A stretch of 39,305 nt of DNA, taken from contig UCIT01000089.1 of the NCBI GenBank assembly GCA_900472625.1, positions 1 to 39,305 on the forward strand, given 5' to 3'. A program made the translations under genes and the position numbers. Source of the DNA: Hyphomicrobiales bacterium. GTDB taxonomy: Bacteria > Pseudomonadota > Alphaproteobacteria > Rhizobiales > Rhizobiaceae. Shown here piece by piece: positions 8,290-16,663 of this stretch. Numbering within the stretch: position 1 is the stretch's first letter; every line of letters begins with the position of its first letter. Below the pieces are notes generated by a model. That model was not told where the DNA came from and made no database searches. It worked only from the letters and a program-made list of their open reading frames with translations.

Positions 8290-10098
8290 ATGCTGCCTGT
8301 CATGTTTGATCTGTCCAGCCTGCGCGCTGCCTATGTGTCCGGCATCACGCCACTTGAGGTCGTCGAGGCGGTGATCGCCCGCCGTGCCGCGTCCAGCGAT
8401 CCGGCGATCTTCATCACGCCGGTGCCTGACGAGGCCTTGCGCGCCACGGCCCGCGAGCTGATGGCGCGGGCGCCAGAGCCGAACAGCCTGCCGCTCTGGG
8501 GTGTACCCTTTGCGGTCAAGGACAATATCGACGCTGCGGGCCTGCCTACGACGGCCGCCTGCCCGGCCTTTGCCTACCTGCCGGAAGCCGATTCCACCGT
8601 GGTGGCGCGGTTGAGGGCAGCCGGCGCCATCGTTGTCGGTAAGACCAATCTCGATCAGTTCGCCACCGGTCTCAACGGCACGCGGTCGCCCTATGGCGCA
8701 CCACGCTCGGTATTCGATGCCGCCTATGTCTCCGGTGGATCGAGCTCTGGCTCGGCCGTTGCCGTGGCATCGGGGCTGGTCGCTTTCGCGCTTGGCACCG
8801 ATACGGCCGGCTCGGGCCGCGTGCCCGCGGCCTTCAACAATCTGGTCGGCATCAAGCCGACGCCGGGCCTGGTCCCGAATGTCGGTGTCGTCCCCGCCTG
8901 CCGCAGCGTCGATGTGGTGACGGTATTCGCAGCGACGGTCGGCGATGGCGTTGCGATCCGTAAGGTGATGGAGGGCTATGACGCTGCCGATCCGTTCTCG
9001 CGGCCGGCCATACCCGCAAAGCTGCCGGTCGATGGTCTGCGCGTCGGCGTTCTTGCCGGCACCGAGCGCGAATTCTTTGGCAATGCCGAGGTCGAGGCGC
9101 TCTATGACGCGGCGATCGCGCGGGCGAAGATGCTGGGCGCCACGATCGTGCCATTCGACTACGCTCCGTTCCGGCAGGCGGCCGAACTCCTTTACAACGG
9201 CCCCTGGGTGGCTGAGCGGATGGCGGCGGTCAAGGACTTCATCGCCACCAATGCCGCGGATTTCGACCCAACGGTGCGCGCCATCATCGATGGCGCGAAG
9301 GCCTATGATGCGGTTGCCGCCTTCGAGGGACGGTACACGCTCGAAGCACTACGCCAGAAAACGAGGGTCGAATGGCAGACGCTCGACATGCTGATGCTGC
9401 CAACGTCGCCGACCACCTATACGGTGGAGGCGATGAAAGCCGATCCCATCGCCAAGAACGGTCACTTCGGCCGTTACACCAATTTCGCAAATCTTTTCGG
9501 CTATGCGGCCATTGCTGTTCCCGCGGGCTTCGACAGCCAAGGCCATCTCCCGGCCGGCGTGACGCTGTTTGGCCCCGAGTTCAGCGACGATGCATTGGCG
9601 CCTTTTGCGGACGCCATGCACCGGGCCGTGGGAGCCGGCATGGGTATCGACCGTGCGGCAACCATTCCTGAGACGAGTAAAGTTACCCGTCCGGAAGCCG
9701 AGTTCATCCCGGTTGTCGTCGTTGGCGCGCATCTGACGGGAATGCCGCTCAATCGCGAACTAACCGGTCCTGGCGGCTGGCTGCTCAAGGCTTGCAAGAC
9801 GACGGGCGATTATAGGCTGTTCGTGCTGCCGAACACCACACCGCCCAAGCCTGGGCTAATTCGCGAGCCCGGTTTTGAAGGAGAAGGGCTGGCCGTTGAG
9901 GTCTGGGCGCTGCCTCCCGATGCCTTTGGTCGCTTCGTGCGCAATATCCCGGCACCGCTCGGTATCGGTAAGGTCACGCTTGACGACGGCACCAGCGTCT
10001 CCGGCTTTCTCTGCGAGGCCCATGCTGTAACGGACGCCGAAGAAATCACTGCGCTTGGGGGCTGGCGAAATTACATCGCCAGCAGATCTGCGGTTTAA
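8290..10098 (+). CDS. atzF: Allophanate hydrolase
   Basis: A 602-residue enzyme that hydrolyses allophanate to two ammonia and two CO2, the last step of the guanidine/urea carboxylase route. The N-terminal amidase-signature domain shows the catalytic Lys in PFAVKDNID, the SGGSSSGSAVAVASG loop with the cis-Ser and nucleophilic Ser, and GTDTAGSGRVPA. The C-terminal part (from about residue 460, VVVVGAHLTGMPLN) is the small domain typical of full-length AtzF. The ATG at 8290 is preceded by GGAGG at 8276-8280 with good spacing. A second ATG four codons later is possible, and an earlier in-frame start inside the carboxylase gene is rejected. It begins one base after the carboxylase stop. Confidence 0.93.
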   Translation: MLPVMFDLSSLRAAYVSGITPLEVVEAVIARRAASSDPAIFITPVPDEALRATARELMARAPEPNSLPLWGVPFAVKDNIDAAGLPTTAACPAFAYLPEADSTVVARLRAAGAIVVGKTNLDQFATGLNGTRSPYGAPRSVFDAAYVSGGSSSGSAVAVASGLVAFALGTDTAGSGRVPAAFNNLVGIKPTPGLVPNVGVVPACRSVDVVTVFAATVGDGVAIRKVMEGYDAADPFSRPAIPAKLPVDGLRVGVLAGTEREFFGNAEVEALYDAAIARAKMLGATIVPFDYAPFRQAAELLYNGPWVAERMAAVKDFIATNAADFDPTVRAIIDGAKAYDAVAAFEGRYTLEALRQKTRVEWQTLDMLMLPTSPTTYTVEAMKADPIAKNGHFGRYTNFANLFGYAAIAVPAGFDSQGHLPAGVTLFGPEFSDDALAPFADAMHRAVGAGMGIDRAATIPETSKVTRPEAEFIPVVVVGAHLTGMPLNRELTGPGGWLLKACKTTGDYRLFVLPNTTPPKPGLIREPGFEGEGLAVEVWALPPDAFGRFVRNIPAPLGIGKVTLDDGTSVSGFLCEAHAVTDAEEITALGGWRNYIASRSAV

Positions 10099-10547
10099 CC
10101 TAGGAAAGGACCTTGTCATGAGATTTCTGCTTTGGTTGCTTGCCAATGGGCTAATAGCGCGGGCCTCCGCACAGCCCCAACGGGCGATGTCGAAGTTCCA
10201 AAAGGCTTCAGAGACAAGCGAGAAATTCGTCGAAATCGGCGATCGCAGGGGCTGGTCAATTGCAAAGATTCTCGCGGACTGATCGACGATAAGTCTTCCG
10301 CGCTCGATTGGCTTACTGAGCACCTCTGTAGCTTCCGATCGGATCGGTGAAGGATGAGGATGCTGCAGGTTTCCGGGTAGGAATGCCGGCTCCAGCAAGC
10401 GCTCCAAATTACTTGTTGTGAGGTCAGCCACAAGTCGGCTGTCCAACTTTTTACCTTTATTTATCCCAGGGCTGAGGATGGCCAGTGATATTCCTTTTTC
10501 CAGAGGCGCAGATGTTCGATCTGCACCCATTTGGAAAGGCCAGGATC
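10099..10547. other. Region between the guanidine operon and the hydrolase cluster
   Basis: About 450 bases with no firm gene. The left half holds a short ORF with a good ribosome binding site (10118-10282, listed separately). The rest has overlapping open frames on the minus strand without recognisable domains. A promoter for the downstream hydrolase operon should lie near 10430-10500, where the sequence becomes AT-rich (TTTTTACCTTTATTTATC), but I could not define its boxes. No terminator with a clear T run was found after the allophanate hydrolase gene. Confidence 0.4.
10118..10282 (+). CDS. Short hypothetical protein (54 aa)
   Basis: A 54-codon ORF beginning MRFLLWLLANGLIARASAQ, with a strong AGGAAAGGA ribosome binding site at 10103-10111. 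The N-terminus resembles a signal peptide or single membrane segment with a possible cleavage after ASA; the remainder is short and polar. It follows allophanate hydrolase by 19 bases, so it could be cotranscribed. I do not recognise it. It may be a small exported peptide, the start of a decayed gene, or chance. The good spacing of the ribosome binding site is the main support. Confidence 0.3.
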   Translation: MRFLLWLLANGLIARASAQPQRAMSKFQKASETSEKFVEIGDRRGWSIAKILAD

Positions 10548-11519
10548 ATGAAAAGACATCTCGTTAGCGTCATCGCACTTCTTATCGCTGTCTCTCCCGC
10601 TGCGGCCGAGGGACGCTGCGTACCCAACAACGCGGTAATCGCCGCGAAAGCAGTTCCCCAGATTCACTACAAAAGCACGTCGATAGACGGCGTGAACATT
10701 TTCTATCGCGAAGCAGGCCCCAAGGATGCGCCAGTCATTCTGCTTCTGCATGGGTTTCCGACCTCATCACACATGTTCCGGAACCTCATTCCCCTGCTCG
10801 CCGACCGCTACCGCGTCATTGCGCCCGACTATCCCGGCTATGGTCAGAGCGACGCACCCGACCACACCAAGTTCGATTATACATTCGCTCACCTGACCGA
10901 TATCGTCGAGAAGTTGACCGAAAAGGTCGGAGCTGATCGCTACAGCATGTATGTCATGGATTACGGCGCACCGATCGGATACCGGCTCGCGCTCAAACAT
11001 CCCGACCGGGTCGAAACGCTGATCGTGCAGAACGGCAACGCATATACCGAAGGCCTTGCTGATTTCTGGGATCCGATCAAGGCTTACTGGGCCGAAAAGA
11101 CGCCGGAACGTAGAGAAGCACTCGCCGGCTTAGTCACGCTCGAGACCACGAAGTTCCAGTATACCGACGGAATGGGCGATGTCGCAAATATCAGTCCCGA
11201 CAACTGGGTCGTCGACCAGGCTCTGCTCGACCGACCGGGCAACAAGGACATCCAGCTGGATCTTCTGGGAGACTACGGCAGCAACGTGCCGCTCTACCCT
11301 CAGTTCCAGGCCTTCTTCCGCGAGCGCCAGCCGCCGACGCTGATCGTATGGGGCAAGAATGACAAAATCTTCCCCGAGCCCGGCGCGCACCCCTATCTTC
11401 GTGATCTCCCCAACGCAGAGATGCACATTCTCGACAGTGGCCATTTCGCCCTTGAGGACAAGCTCGATGTGATGGCGCCCCTCATTCGGGATTTTCTTGA
11501 TCGCAAGCTTTGCAAGTGA
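10548..11519 (+). CDS. Alpha/beta hydrolase with signal peptide (epoxide hydrolase/haloalkane dehalogenase-like)
   Basis: A 323-residue alpha/beta hydrolase. The chosen ATG begins MKRHLVSVIALLIAVSPAAAEG, a clear Sec signal peptide with predicted cleavage near residue 20; longer starts would bury it. Oxyanion motif LLLHGFPTSSHMF is near residues 66-78. The nucleophile is an aspartate, Asp138 in VMDYGAPIG, as in epoxide hydrolases and haloalkane dehalogenases rather than Ser esterases. The C-terminal acid lies in IVWGKNDKIFPEPG and the catalytic His in DSGHFALED. It is closely similar along its whole length to the hydrolase at 11671-12564, which lacks the signal peptide, so the two arose by duplication. 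The substrate is unknown. Confidence 0.9.
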   Translation: MKRHLVSVIALLIAVSPAAAEGRCVPNNAVIAAKAVPQIHYKSTSIDGVNIFYREAGPKDAPVILLLHGFPTSSHMFRNLIPLLADRYRVIAPDYPGYGQSDAPDHTKFDYTFAHLTDIVEKLTEKVGADRYSMYVMDYGAPIGYRLALKHPDRVETLIVQNGNAYTEGLADFWDPIKAYWAEKTPERREALAGLVTLETTKFQYTDGMGDVANISPDNWVVDQALLDRPGNKDIQLDLLGDYGSNVPLYPQFQAFFRERQPPTLIVWGKNDKIFPEPGAHPYLRDLPNAEMHILDSGHFALEDKLDVMAPLIRDFLDRKLCK

Positions 11520-11569
11520 TGCGTCCCGCAGGGCCGCTGGCCCTGCGGTCCACCTTGAAAGGAAATAAC

Positions 11570-11674
11570 ATGACCAATCCCGTTTTCGGCACCCCGTCAA
11601 CTGGCGCGCCATCCATCGCCATCGTTGCTGTCGCCTCCTCTGCCGCAACGATCAACCAGGGTGACGGACCATGA
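11570..11674 (+). CDS. 34-residue ORF coupled to the second hydrolase
   Basis: A 34-codon ORF (starting MTNPVFGTPSTGAP and containing AIVAVASSAAT) preceded by GAAAGGA with good spacing. Its stop overlaps the start of the following hydrolase in an ATGA junction, the signature of translational coupling. The peptide is rich in Ala, Ser, Thr and Val and has no recognisable domain. It could be a leader whose translation opens the next gene, or the leftover start of a lost gene. Length and codon use alone cannot separate these. Confidence 0.45.
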   Translation: MTNPVFGTPSTGAPSIAIVAVASSAATINQGDGP

Positions 11675-12564
11675 CCCGGCCGGTCATCTACCACCGAACC
11701 ACGCGCGTTGACGGAGTTGACATATTTTACCGCGAGGCGGGAGAGAGAGGCGCACCTGTCGTGGTGTTGCTGCATGGCTTCCCGAGCTCGTCGCACATGT
11801 TCCGCAACCTCATTCCGGCACTCGCCGACAGCTATCATGTGATCGCGCCTGACCTTCCGGGTTTCGGCCTGTCGGAGATGCCCCCTTCGAGCGCCTTCGA
11901 ATATGGCTTTGCCGCCTTCTCGAACGTCGTCGCTAGCCTCTTAGAGCAGCTGCATGTCGAACATTACGCTCTTTACGTCATGGATTACGGCGCGCCGACC
12001 GGGTTTCGCGTGGCGCTCGCGCATCCCGACCGGGTCACAGCCCTGATCATCCAGAACGGCAACGCCTATGACGATGGCATGGGGGACTTCTGGGCGCCGA
12101 CTCGCGCTTACTGGGCCGACAACGGCCCGGTGAACCGCGACGCGATGCGACCTTTTCTGTCGCTTGACGGCACACGATTTCAATATCTTGCCGGCACGAA
12201 GGACGCGGCGCGAATCGATCCTGCGGCTTGGCTCTACGATCAGCATTTCCTCGATCGCCCCGGCAGCAAGGAAATTCAGCTGGATATCATCTACGACTAC
12301 CGGACCAACCTCACGCTCTACCCTGCCTTTCATGCCTATTTTCGGAAGCATCGGCCGCCGGCCCTGATCCTGTGGGGTGAGAATGATCCGATCTTCCTGC
12401 CCGACGGCGCGCGCGCCTTCTTGCGCGACCTTCCCAATGCCGAACTTCATCTTTTCGACGCCGGACATTTCGCCCTCGAAGACAAGGCGGACGAGATGAT
12501 CCCGGTCATGCGTGACTTCCTTGCGCGCAACTTAACGCAGCAACCGAAGCTCTGGGAAGGATAG
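11671..12564 (+). CDS. Alpha/beta hydrolase, cytoplasmic (epoxide hydrolase/haloalkane dehalogenase-like)
   Basis: A 297-residue alpha/beta hydrolase with no signal peptide, starting directly at the fold. It shares the block pattern of its neighbour at 10548: LLHGFPSSSHMFRNLIPAL, nucleophile Asp105 in VMDYGAPTG, then IIQNGNAYDDGMGDFWAP, the acid in LILWGENDPIF and the His in DAGHFALEDKADEM. By eye more than half the residues agree. The start overlaps the stop of a 34-codon ORF, so initiation may depend on upstream translation. It is followed 5 bases later by an isochorismatase-like gene. Hydrolysis of an epoxide, halide or ester are all possible. Confidence 0.9.
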   Translation: MTRPVIYHRTTRVDGVDIFYREAGERGAPVVVLLHGFPSSSHMFRNLIPALADSYHVIAPDLPGFGLSEMPPSSAFEYGFAAFSNVVASLLEQLHVEHYALYVMDYGAPTGFRVALAHPDRVTALIIQNGNAYDDGMGDFWAPTRAYWADNGPVNRDAMRPFLSLDGTRFQYLAGTKDAARIDPAAWLYDQHFLDRPGSKEIQLDIIYDYRTNLTLYPAFHAYFRKHRPPALILWGENDPIFLPDGARAFLRDLPNAELHLFDAGHFALEDKADEMIPVMRDFLARNLTQQPKLWEG

Positions 12565-12569
12565 CGACG

Positions 12570-13247
12570 ATGTATAACAGCAAATCCAAATTGAGCGTGC
12601 TTGCGACCGGTGGGGGCGCCACCCTCATCGACCCTTCAGACGCCCTCATCTTGCTTCTCGATCACCAGCAGGGGCTGTTGCAGACGGTCAGGGATGTGCC
12701 GGTCGCCGATCTGCGCCGGAATGTGGAGATGATTGCCAAGCTCGCGACAGTGCTGAATATCCCGGTGATCACGACGGCATCGAAACCTGCCGGCGCCAAT
12801 GGCCCGCTGATGCCCGAGATCCACGAATATGCACCACACGCCGTTCATGTGCCGCGCAAGGGCGAATTGAATGCATGGGACAATGACGATTTTGTCGATC
12901 AGGTTCGTTCGACCGGCCGCAAGACTCTCATCATGGCGGGTTTGTGGACCAGCGCCTGTGTGATGTTTCCGGCGCTCGACGCCCGTGCCGCCGGTTACGA
13001 CGTCTATGCGGTACTCGATGCGTCCGGGGATCCGAGCGAGATGGCCTCGCGCATTTTGCTCGTCCGGTTTGTGCAGGGAGGTGTCAAACCGACATCGACA
13101 AATGCTTTGCTGTGCGAGCTTCACCGTACTTGGGCCCGGCCCGAAGCTACCGAACTCCGAAGACTTTATGGGCTTGTCGCTCCCAACTATGCGGCCGGGA
13201 CCGAGAGTCACGCATCTGCGCAGCAAGCTGCGAGAGAGGAGAGTTAG
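12570..13247 (+). CDS. Isochorismatase-family cysteine hydrolase (YcaC-like)
   Basis: A 225-residue isochorismatase-fold hydrolase. The expected triad is present: Asp31 in LLLDHQQGL, Lys97 in VPRKGELNAW, and Cys130 in MAGLWTSACVMFPALDARAAGY. The segment after Cys130 matches the YcaC subgroup, octameric enzymes that hydrolyse C-N bonds of small amides but whose substrates are mostly unknown. An AAGGAT ribosome binding site precedes the ATG; the gene follows the hydrolase by 5 bases, so they form one operon. Together the enzymes could act in sequence on an amide that also carries an ester, epoxide or halide, which is speculation. Confidence 0.9.
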   Translation: MYNSKSKLSVLATGGGATLIDPSDALILLLDHQQGLLQTVRDVPVADLRRNVEMIAKLATVLNIPVITTASKPAGANGPLMPEIHEYAPHAVHVPRKGELNAWDNDDFVDQVRSTGRKTLIMAGLWTSACVMFPALDARAAGYDVYAVLDASGDPSEMASRILLVRFVQGGVKPTSTNALLCELHRTWARPEATELRRLYGLVAPNYAAGTESHASAQQAAREES

Positions 13248-13310
13248 GCTCGGATCCGGGAGGGTGGCGTCATCGTCCGGTGTGGCTGAACCACACGCCT
13301 ATGCCGACAC

Positions 13311-13345
13311 ACCTTGCCAATACGGAGGCAAGAGTTCGGCAAGGT
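13311..13345. terminator. Inverted repeat between convergent genes, possible bidirectional terminator
   Basis: ACCTTGCC (13311-13318) pairs perfectly with GGCAAGGT (13338-13345); a shorter alternative pairs CTTGCC with GGCAAG at 13327-13332. It lies between the end of the isochorismatase-like gene and the end of the convergent regulator gene. A smaller 6-bp stem (GTGTGG/CCACAC) sits at 13280-13296. Neither has a T run, so termination is only suggested by position. Confidence 0.3.
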
Positions 13346-13357
13346 GGGAGTGCCAGA

Positions 13358-16093
13358 TCAGCGTAAGTCTATGGCAGCCATGGCCAGTTGCGTCCGCTTT
13401 GTCGCCGCGTCGGCACCCATGGCACGCGCGCAATCCAATGACTTCTGGAAATAGTGCATTGCCTTCTGTGGCCGCCGGTTTCCGGCTTCAATCCTTCCCG
13501 CGACGCGCCAGAGATCCGGATGCCACCAACGCTCCTCACGAATTCCGACTTCTCCAAGTACTGCACGCAAACTATTTCCCGCAAGTTGCATTTCGCCCGC
13601 GGCAATATAGGCTTCAGCCAACAGGCTGCGATAGAAGGGAACGCGAGCACGCCAGCCGCCGCGGAGCAATCCCGCAATACTGTCTTGCATCAAGGCGAAC
13701 CCGGATCTGTCCCCTTGAGCCGACTGGATGGCGCCCGCGAAAAACGTGGCCGTTCCCTCGTAAATGCCAACGCTTTCCCGCCGGCCGACTTCGGCAAGCT
13801 GCCGCTGAAGCTGAGAAGCCGCCTCCAGTTCGCCCTCCACAAAAGCAATCGGAAGGGCCGCCAGCGAGATTGCATTGCCGAGGGATATCATGTGATCGAG
13901 ATCGGCAGCGCGATCGATAGCCCGCGCGGCCAGACTGGAGGCACGATCAGGGTCCGCCTGTAGCCAGGACAAAAATGCCTGAGACAGACGAATGGCAGCA
14001 GGTAGATCGACCTGGAACCGGGACAATCCATGACCTTCTTCCAGGTCACCCCAATCCTCCATCAATGCCTTTAGATGGGTCGATGCCGAATCCAGCTCGC
14101 CTGCGTAGATCTTGATATGTGCCAACAGGCGCTTGCCGTCGGGCGCTGACGTCCAGTCTAACCCCTTTGTTGCAGCAAATTCGTTCATGCGGCGTAACGC
14201 CGTGCGCGGCCGTCCGGAATAAGCCAGAAAAACGGCCTGCCCGCACACCGAGCGTATCTGAAATTCCGCGTCGCGCGATGCGCTCGCATGAAAGATACTA
14301 TCGCGCCAGGCGTCGTCGGTTTGCGGGTGCATGTGGCGCGCCAGCGTCATGGCCCATGCCCGCGCCGTAGAAAGCTTGGTGCGGCCCAGAGGCGATAGGC
14401 TTGATAAGGCAGCGCTGTTTTGGGTTGCGAGGTCGATAGCCGCCAACATTTCCTTGAACGCGGAAAGTTCTTGCCACAGAGGCAAAGCAGCGACCACCAG
14501 TTCGACGCCTAATTCCGCGTCACCGGCAGGATCGAAAGCCCAGCTGATTGCGGCACGGACATCGTCTATCTGACTGCGATATTTCCGCAGCCATTCACGG
14601 GATGTCTGCGAGGACCATTCACGTTCGGCGATCCGCAACCTATCCCTAATCCGGACGGCAAATTGCCGCCTTGCCTTCTCCCTGTAGGGTAAACCAAAAA
14701 GACGCCGCGCAGCATAGGTGCCGGTGCTTTCGGCCAGTCGATAATGGATACTCCCGCCGTCGTGCTCCGCGGAGACCAGCGATTTTGCCACAAGCTGCGA
14801 TAGTGCATCGCGTCCTATTGCGGGATCGAGCGCGCCAGCGGAATACATGGCTTCCACGTCTTCGGCGTTGAAACGCCCCGAAAAAACCGAGAGCAGACCG
14901 AGCACGACGGCCTCGCGGTCGGGAAGAAGCCGATAGCTCCAGTCTAGGGTGGCCTCCAGTGTCTGGTGGCGCAAGGGCGTATCTCTTGCTCCACGGCTCA
15001 TCGAATCGAAGCCGTCCCTGAAGAGATCGTCCAGCGCTGAGTGAGGAAGAACACTGGCGGTGCCGGCAGCCAATTCGATAGCGAGTGCTAGGCCTTCCAA
15101 TCGCGTGCAGATCGAGACGACGCTTCGGACATAGTCGTCTGTTGGTTCAGCAACGCCAGAGCCAAGCATCTTGGTCATGAAGAGGCGGACCGCTGGATAC
15201 TGCATTGCGGCGCTCGCGGATATCGCCGTCGCCTGGTCCGGATAAGCGAGCCCGGAGAGAAAATGGATTTGCTCGTGCCGCGTCCTTAGCGGCTCGCGGC
15301 TGGTCGCTAGGATACGGGTCGCCGGAACTTCTGACGATATCCGCTCGACAATCGTTGCTGCCATCGCGATGACATGCTCACAATTGTCTACGATGAGGAG
15401 CAACCTGTTGCTGCGAAGGACCTCGATCACGCCTGCGATCGGATCATCCAATCCGAGGGAGATGCCAAGAGCGGAGGCTACGGCAGGTACCACAAATCGA
15501 GGATCACTGAGCGTCGACATATCTACGAATGCGATGCTTTCCCCGTCGCCACAGCAACGCTGCGCAACTGTGACTGCAAGGGACGTCTTTCCCGCTCCTC
15601 CCGGCCCGACGATGGTCATGTAACCCGGCTGATCGAGCTGCTCGGAGATTTGCAGGATCGCGTCATCTCGGCCGAGGAGCTCACGCACCTGGGGTGGAGC
15701 GATATGATGGCTCATGACCGGGGCGATGTTTCGTGCTGCCGCGTGGTCGCTCTGCACCGCGGCGACGAACTTGTAACCGCGGCCCGCTATCGTCGCGATG
15801 TAATCAGTAGCCGAGTCGAATTCGGCCAGCGAACGCCGAAGGTTGCCGATATTGACCTTCAAGTTGTGGTCGTGAACGATATAATCGGGCCACACGTGCG
15901 CAAACAGGTCGGCTCTGCTGACCACCTCGCCGGCCCGCCGCACGAGCAAGGTCAGTATATCGAAGCCTCGCCCGCCGAGCGCGACTGGTTGTCCCTTATG
16001 CGAAAGGGATTGCCCTTCTGGCAGCAACCGGAAATCGCCGAACTGATAGGCGTCTTGCTTCGATAAGGGCCCTGCCCCGCCATCGTTCGACAT
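13358..16093 (-). CDS. STAND-type transcriptional regulator (OmpR-like wHTH, NTPase, helical repeats)
   Basis: A 911-residue regulator. Residues 15-112 form an OmpR/CadC-type winged-helix DNA-binding domain ending in DYIATIAGRGYKFVA. An AP-ATPase/NB-ARC-like NTPase follows, with Walker A GPGGAGKTS (163-171), Walker B LLIVDNCEH, the SREPL sensor and GLALAIELAAG. The C-terminal half (from about residue 450) is alpha-helical and Ala/Arg-rich, probably TPR-like repeats that sense a ligand or partner. No membrane segment is seen. The GAGGA site before the ATG supports this start. It converges on the hydrolase/isochorismatase operon, which it may control, though its own target promoter is not evident. 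Confidence 0.88.
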   Translation of the reverse strand: MSNDGGAGPLSKQDAYQFGDFRLLPEGQSLSHKGQPVALGGRGFDILTLLVRRAGEVVSRADLFAHVWPDYIVHDHNLKVNIGNLRRSLAEFDSATDYIATIAGRGYKFVAAVQSDHAAARNIAPVMSHHIAPPQVRELLGRDDAILQISEQLDQPGYMTIVGPGGAGKTSLAVTVAQRCCGDGESIAFVDMSTLSDPRFVVPAVASALGISLGLDDPIAGVIEVLRSNRLLLIVDNCEHVIAMAATIVERISSEVPATRILATSREPLRTRHEQIHFLSGLAYPDQATAISASAAMQYPAVRLFMTKMLGSGVAEPTDDYVRSVVSICTRLEGLALAIELAAGTASVLPHSALDDLFRDGFDSMSRGARDTPLRHQTLEATLDWSYRLLPDREAVVLGLLSVFSGRFNAEDVEAMYSAGALDPAIGRDALSQLVAKSLVSAEHDGGSIHYRLAESTGTYAARRLFGLPYREKARRQFAVRIRDRLRIAEREWSSQTSREWLRKYRSQIDDVRAAISWAFDPAGDAELGVELVVAALPLWQELSAFKEMLAAIDLATQNSAALSSLSPLGRTKLSTARAWAMTLARHMHPQTDDAWRDSIFHASASRDAEFQIRSVCGQAVFLAYSGRPRTALRRMNEFAATKGLDWTSAPDGKRLLAHIKIYAGELDSASTHLKALMEDWGDLEEGHGLSRFQVDLPAAIRLSQAFLSWLQADPDRASSLAARAIDRAADLDHMISLGNAISLAALPIAFVEGELEAASQLQRQLAEVGRRESVGIYEGTATFFAGAIQSAQGDRSGFALMQDSIAGLLRGGWRARVPFYRSLLAEAYIAAGEMQLAGNSLRAVLGEVGIREERWWHPDLWRVAGRIEAGNRRPQKAMHYFQKSLDCARAMGADAATKRTQLAMAAIDLR

Positions 16094-16663
16094 TTGTCCT
16101 CACTAATCCCGATATCACACGGACGCTACACCGCACCGGCTCATTCGCAAGACCGTGGATCAATCGTCACGCCGTTCTGCGCTAGACTCTTTGGTTGGGA
16201 CGGGCAGCAAGGCATTGAGCATGCGCTAGCGCCTCTGCTTCCTCTTAAATACCCGCAACTGCTATCGGTCGACGAGTTCACGCTCTGGCACCCTCAGCCC
16301 ATCTGCTCTGATAGAAAAGACTAACGTCTTCGTTTTCCGGCGTTCCGAAAACGATCTCGGTGGGATAGCCGGCTAGCTCTCGAACGGAAGGGAACGATGA
16401 TACGGGCGCACTCAGTCCGTAAAGTCGTTGGCCGAAGGCGATGTCTGGCTTCGCGACTTATGCCAACTCAACTTTGCGGATGCTTTCAAGGCGCACCCTC
16501 ACCTACCCTGCCAAACCGTTCAGGTTGTCGGCATCGACAAGGCTGGCCAAGGTGGAGGGGCGAGTGGACACTTCGACCTTTTTCGGCATTGAACTGACGG
16601 CGGCGGCCATCCCCGCCGTCCCTCTCAACCGCCTAAGACGATCTCACAGCCTGCGACCATCGC
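16094..16663. other. 570-base intergenic region with possible gene remnant
   Basis: This stretch separates two minus-strand transcription units and should hold the promoter of the regulator gene at its left end. No confident gene is present. One plus-strand frame from 16401 to a stop near 16592 reads as about 60 codons with a protein-like composition (for example DVWLRDLCQLNFADAFKAHP) but has no start codon and no recognised domain, so it could be a remnant. An 8-bp inverted repeat, GACGGCGG (16596-16603) with CCGCCGTC (16613-16620), lies just downstream of the Gfo/Idh gene and may end its transcript, though it lacks a T run. Confidence 0.4.

Noticed and set aside
10116..10530. Minus-strand frames between the allophanate hydrolase and hydrolase genes
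   Set aside because: Two overlapping frames with no domain, no ribosome binding site and partial antisense overlap with real genes.
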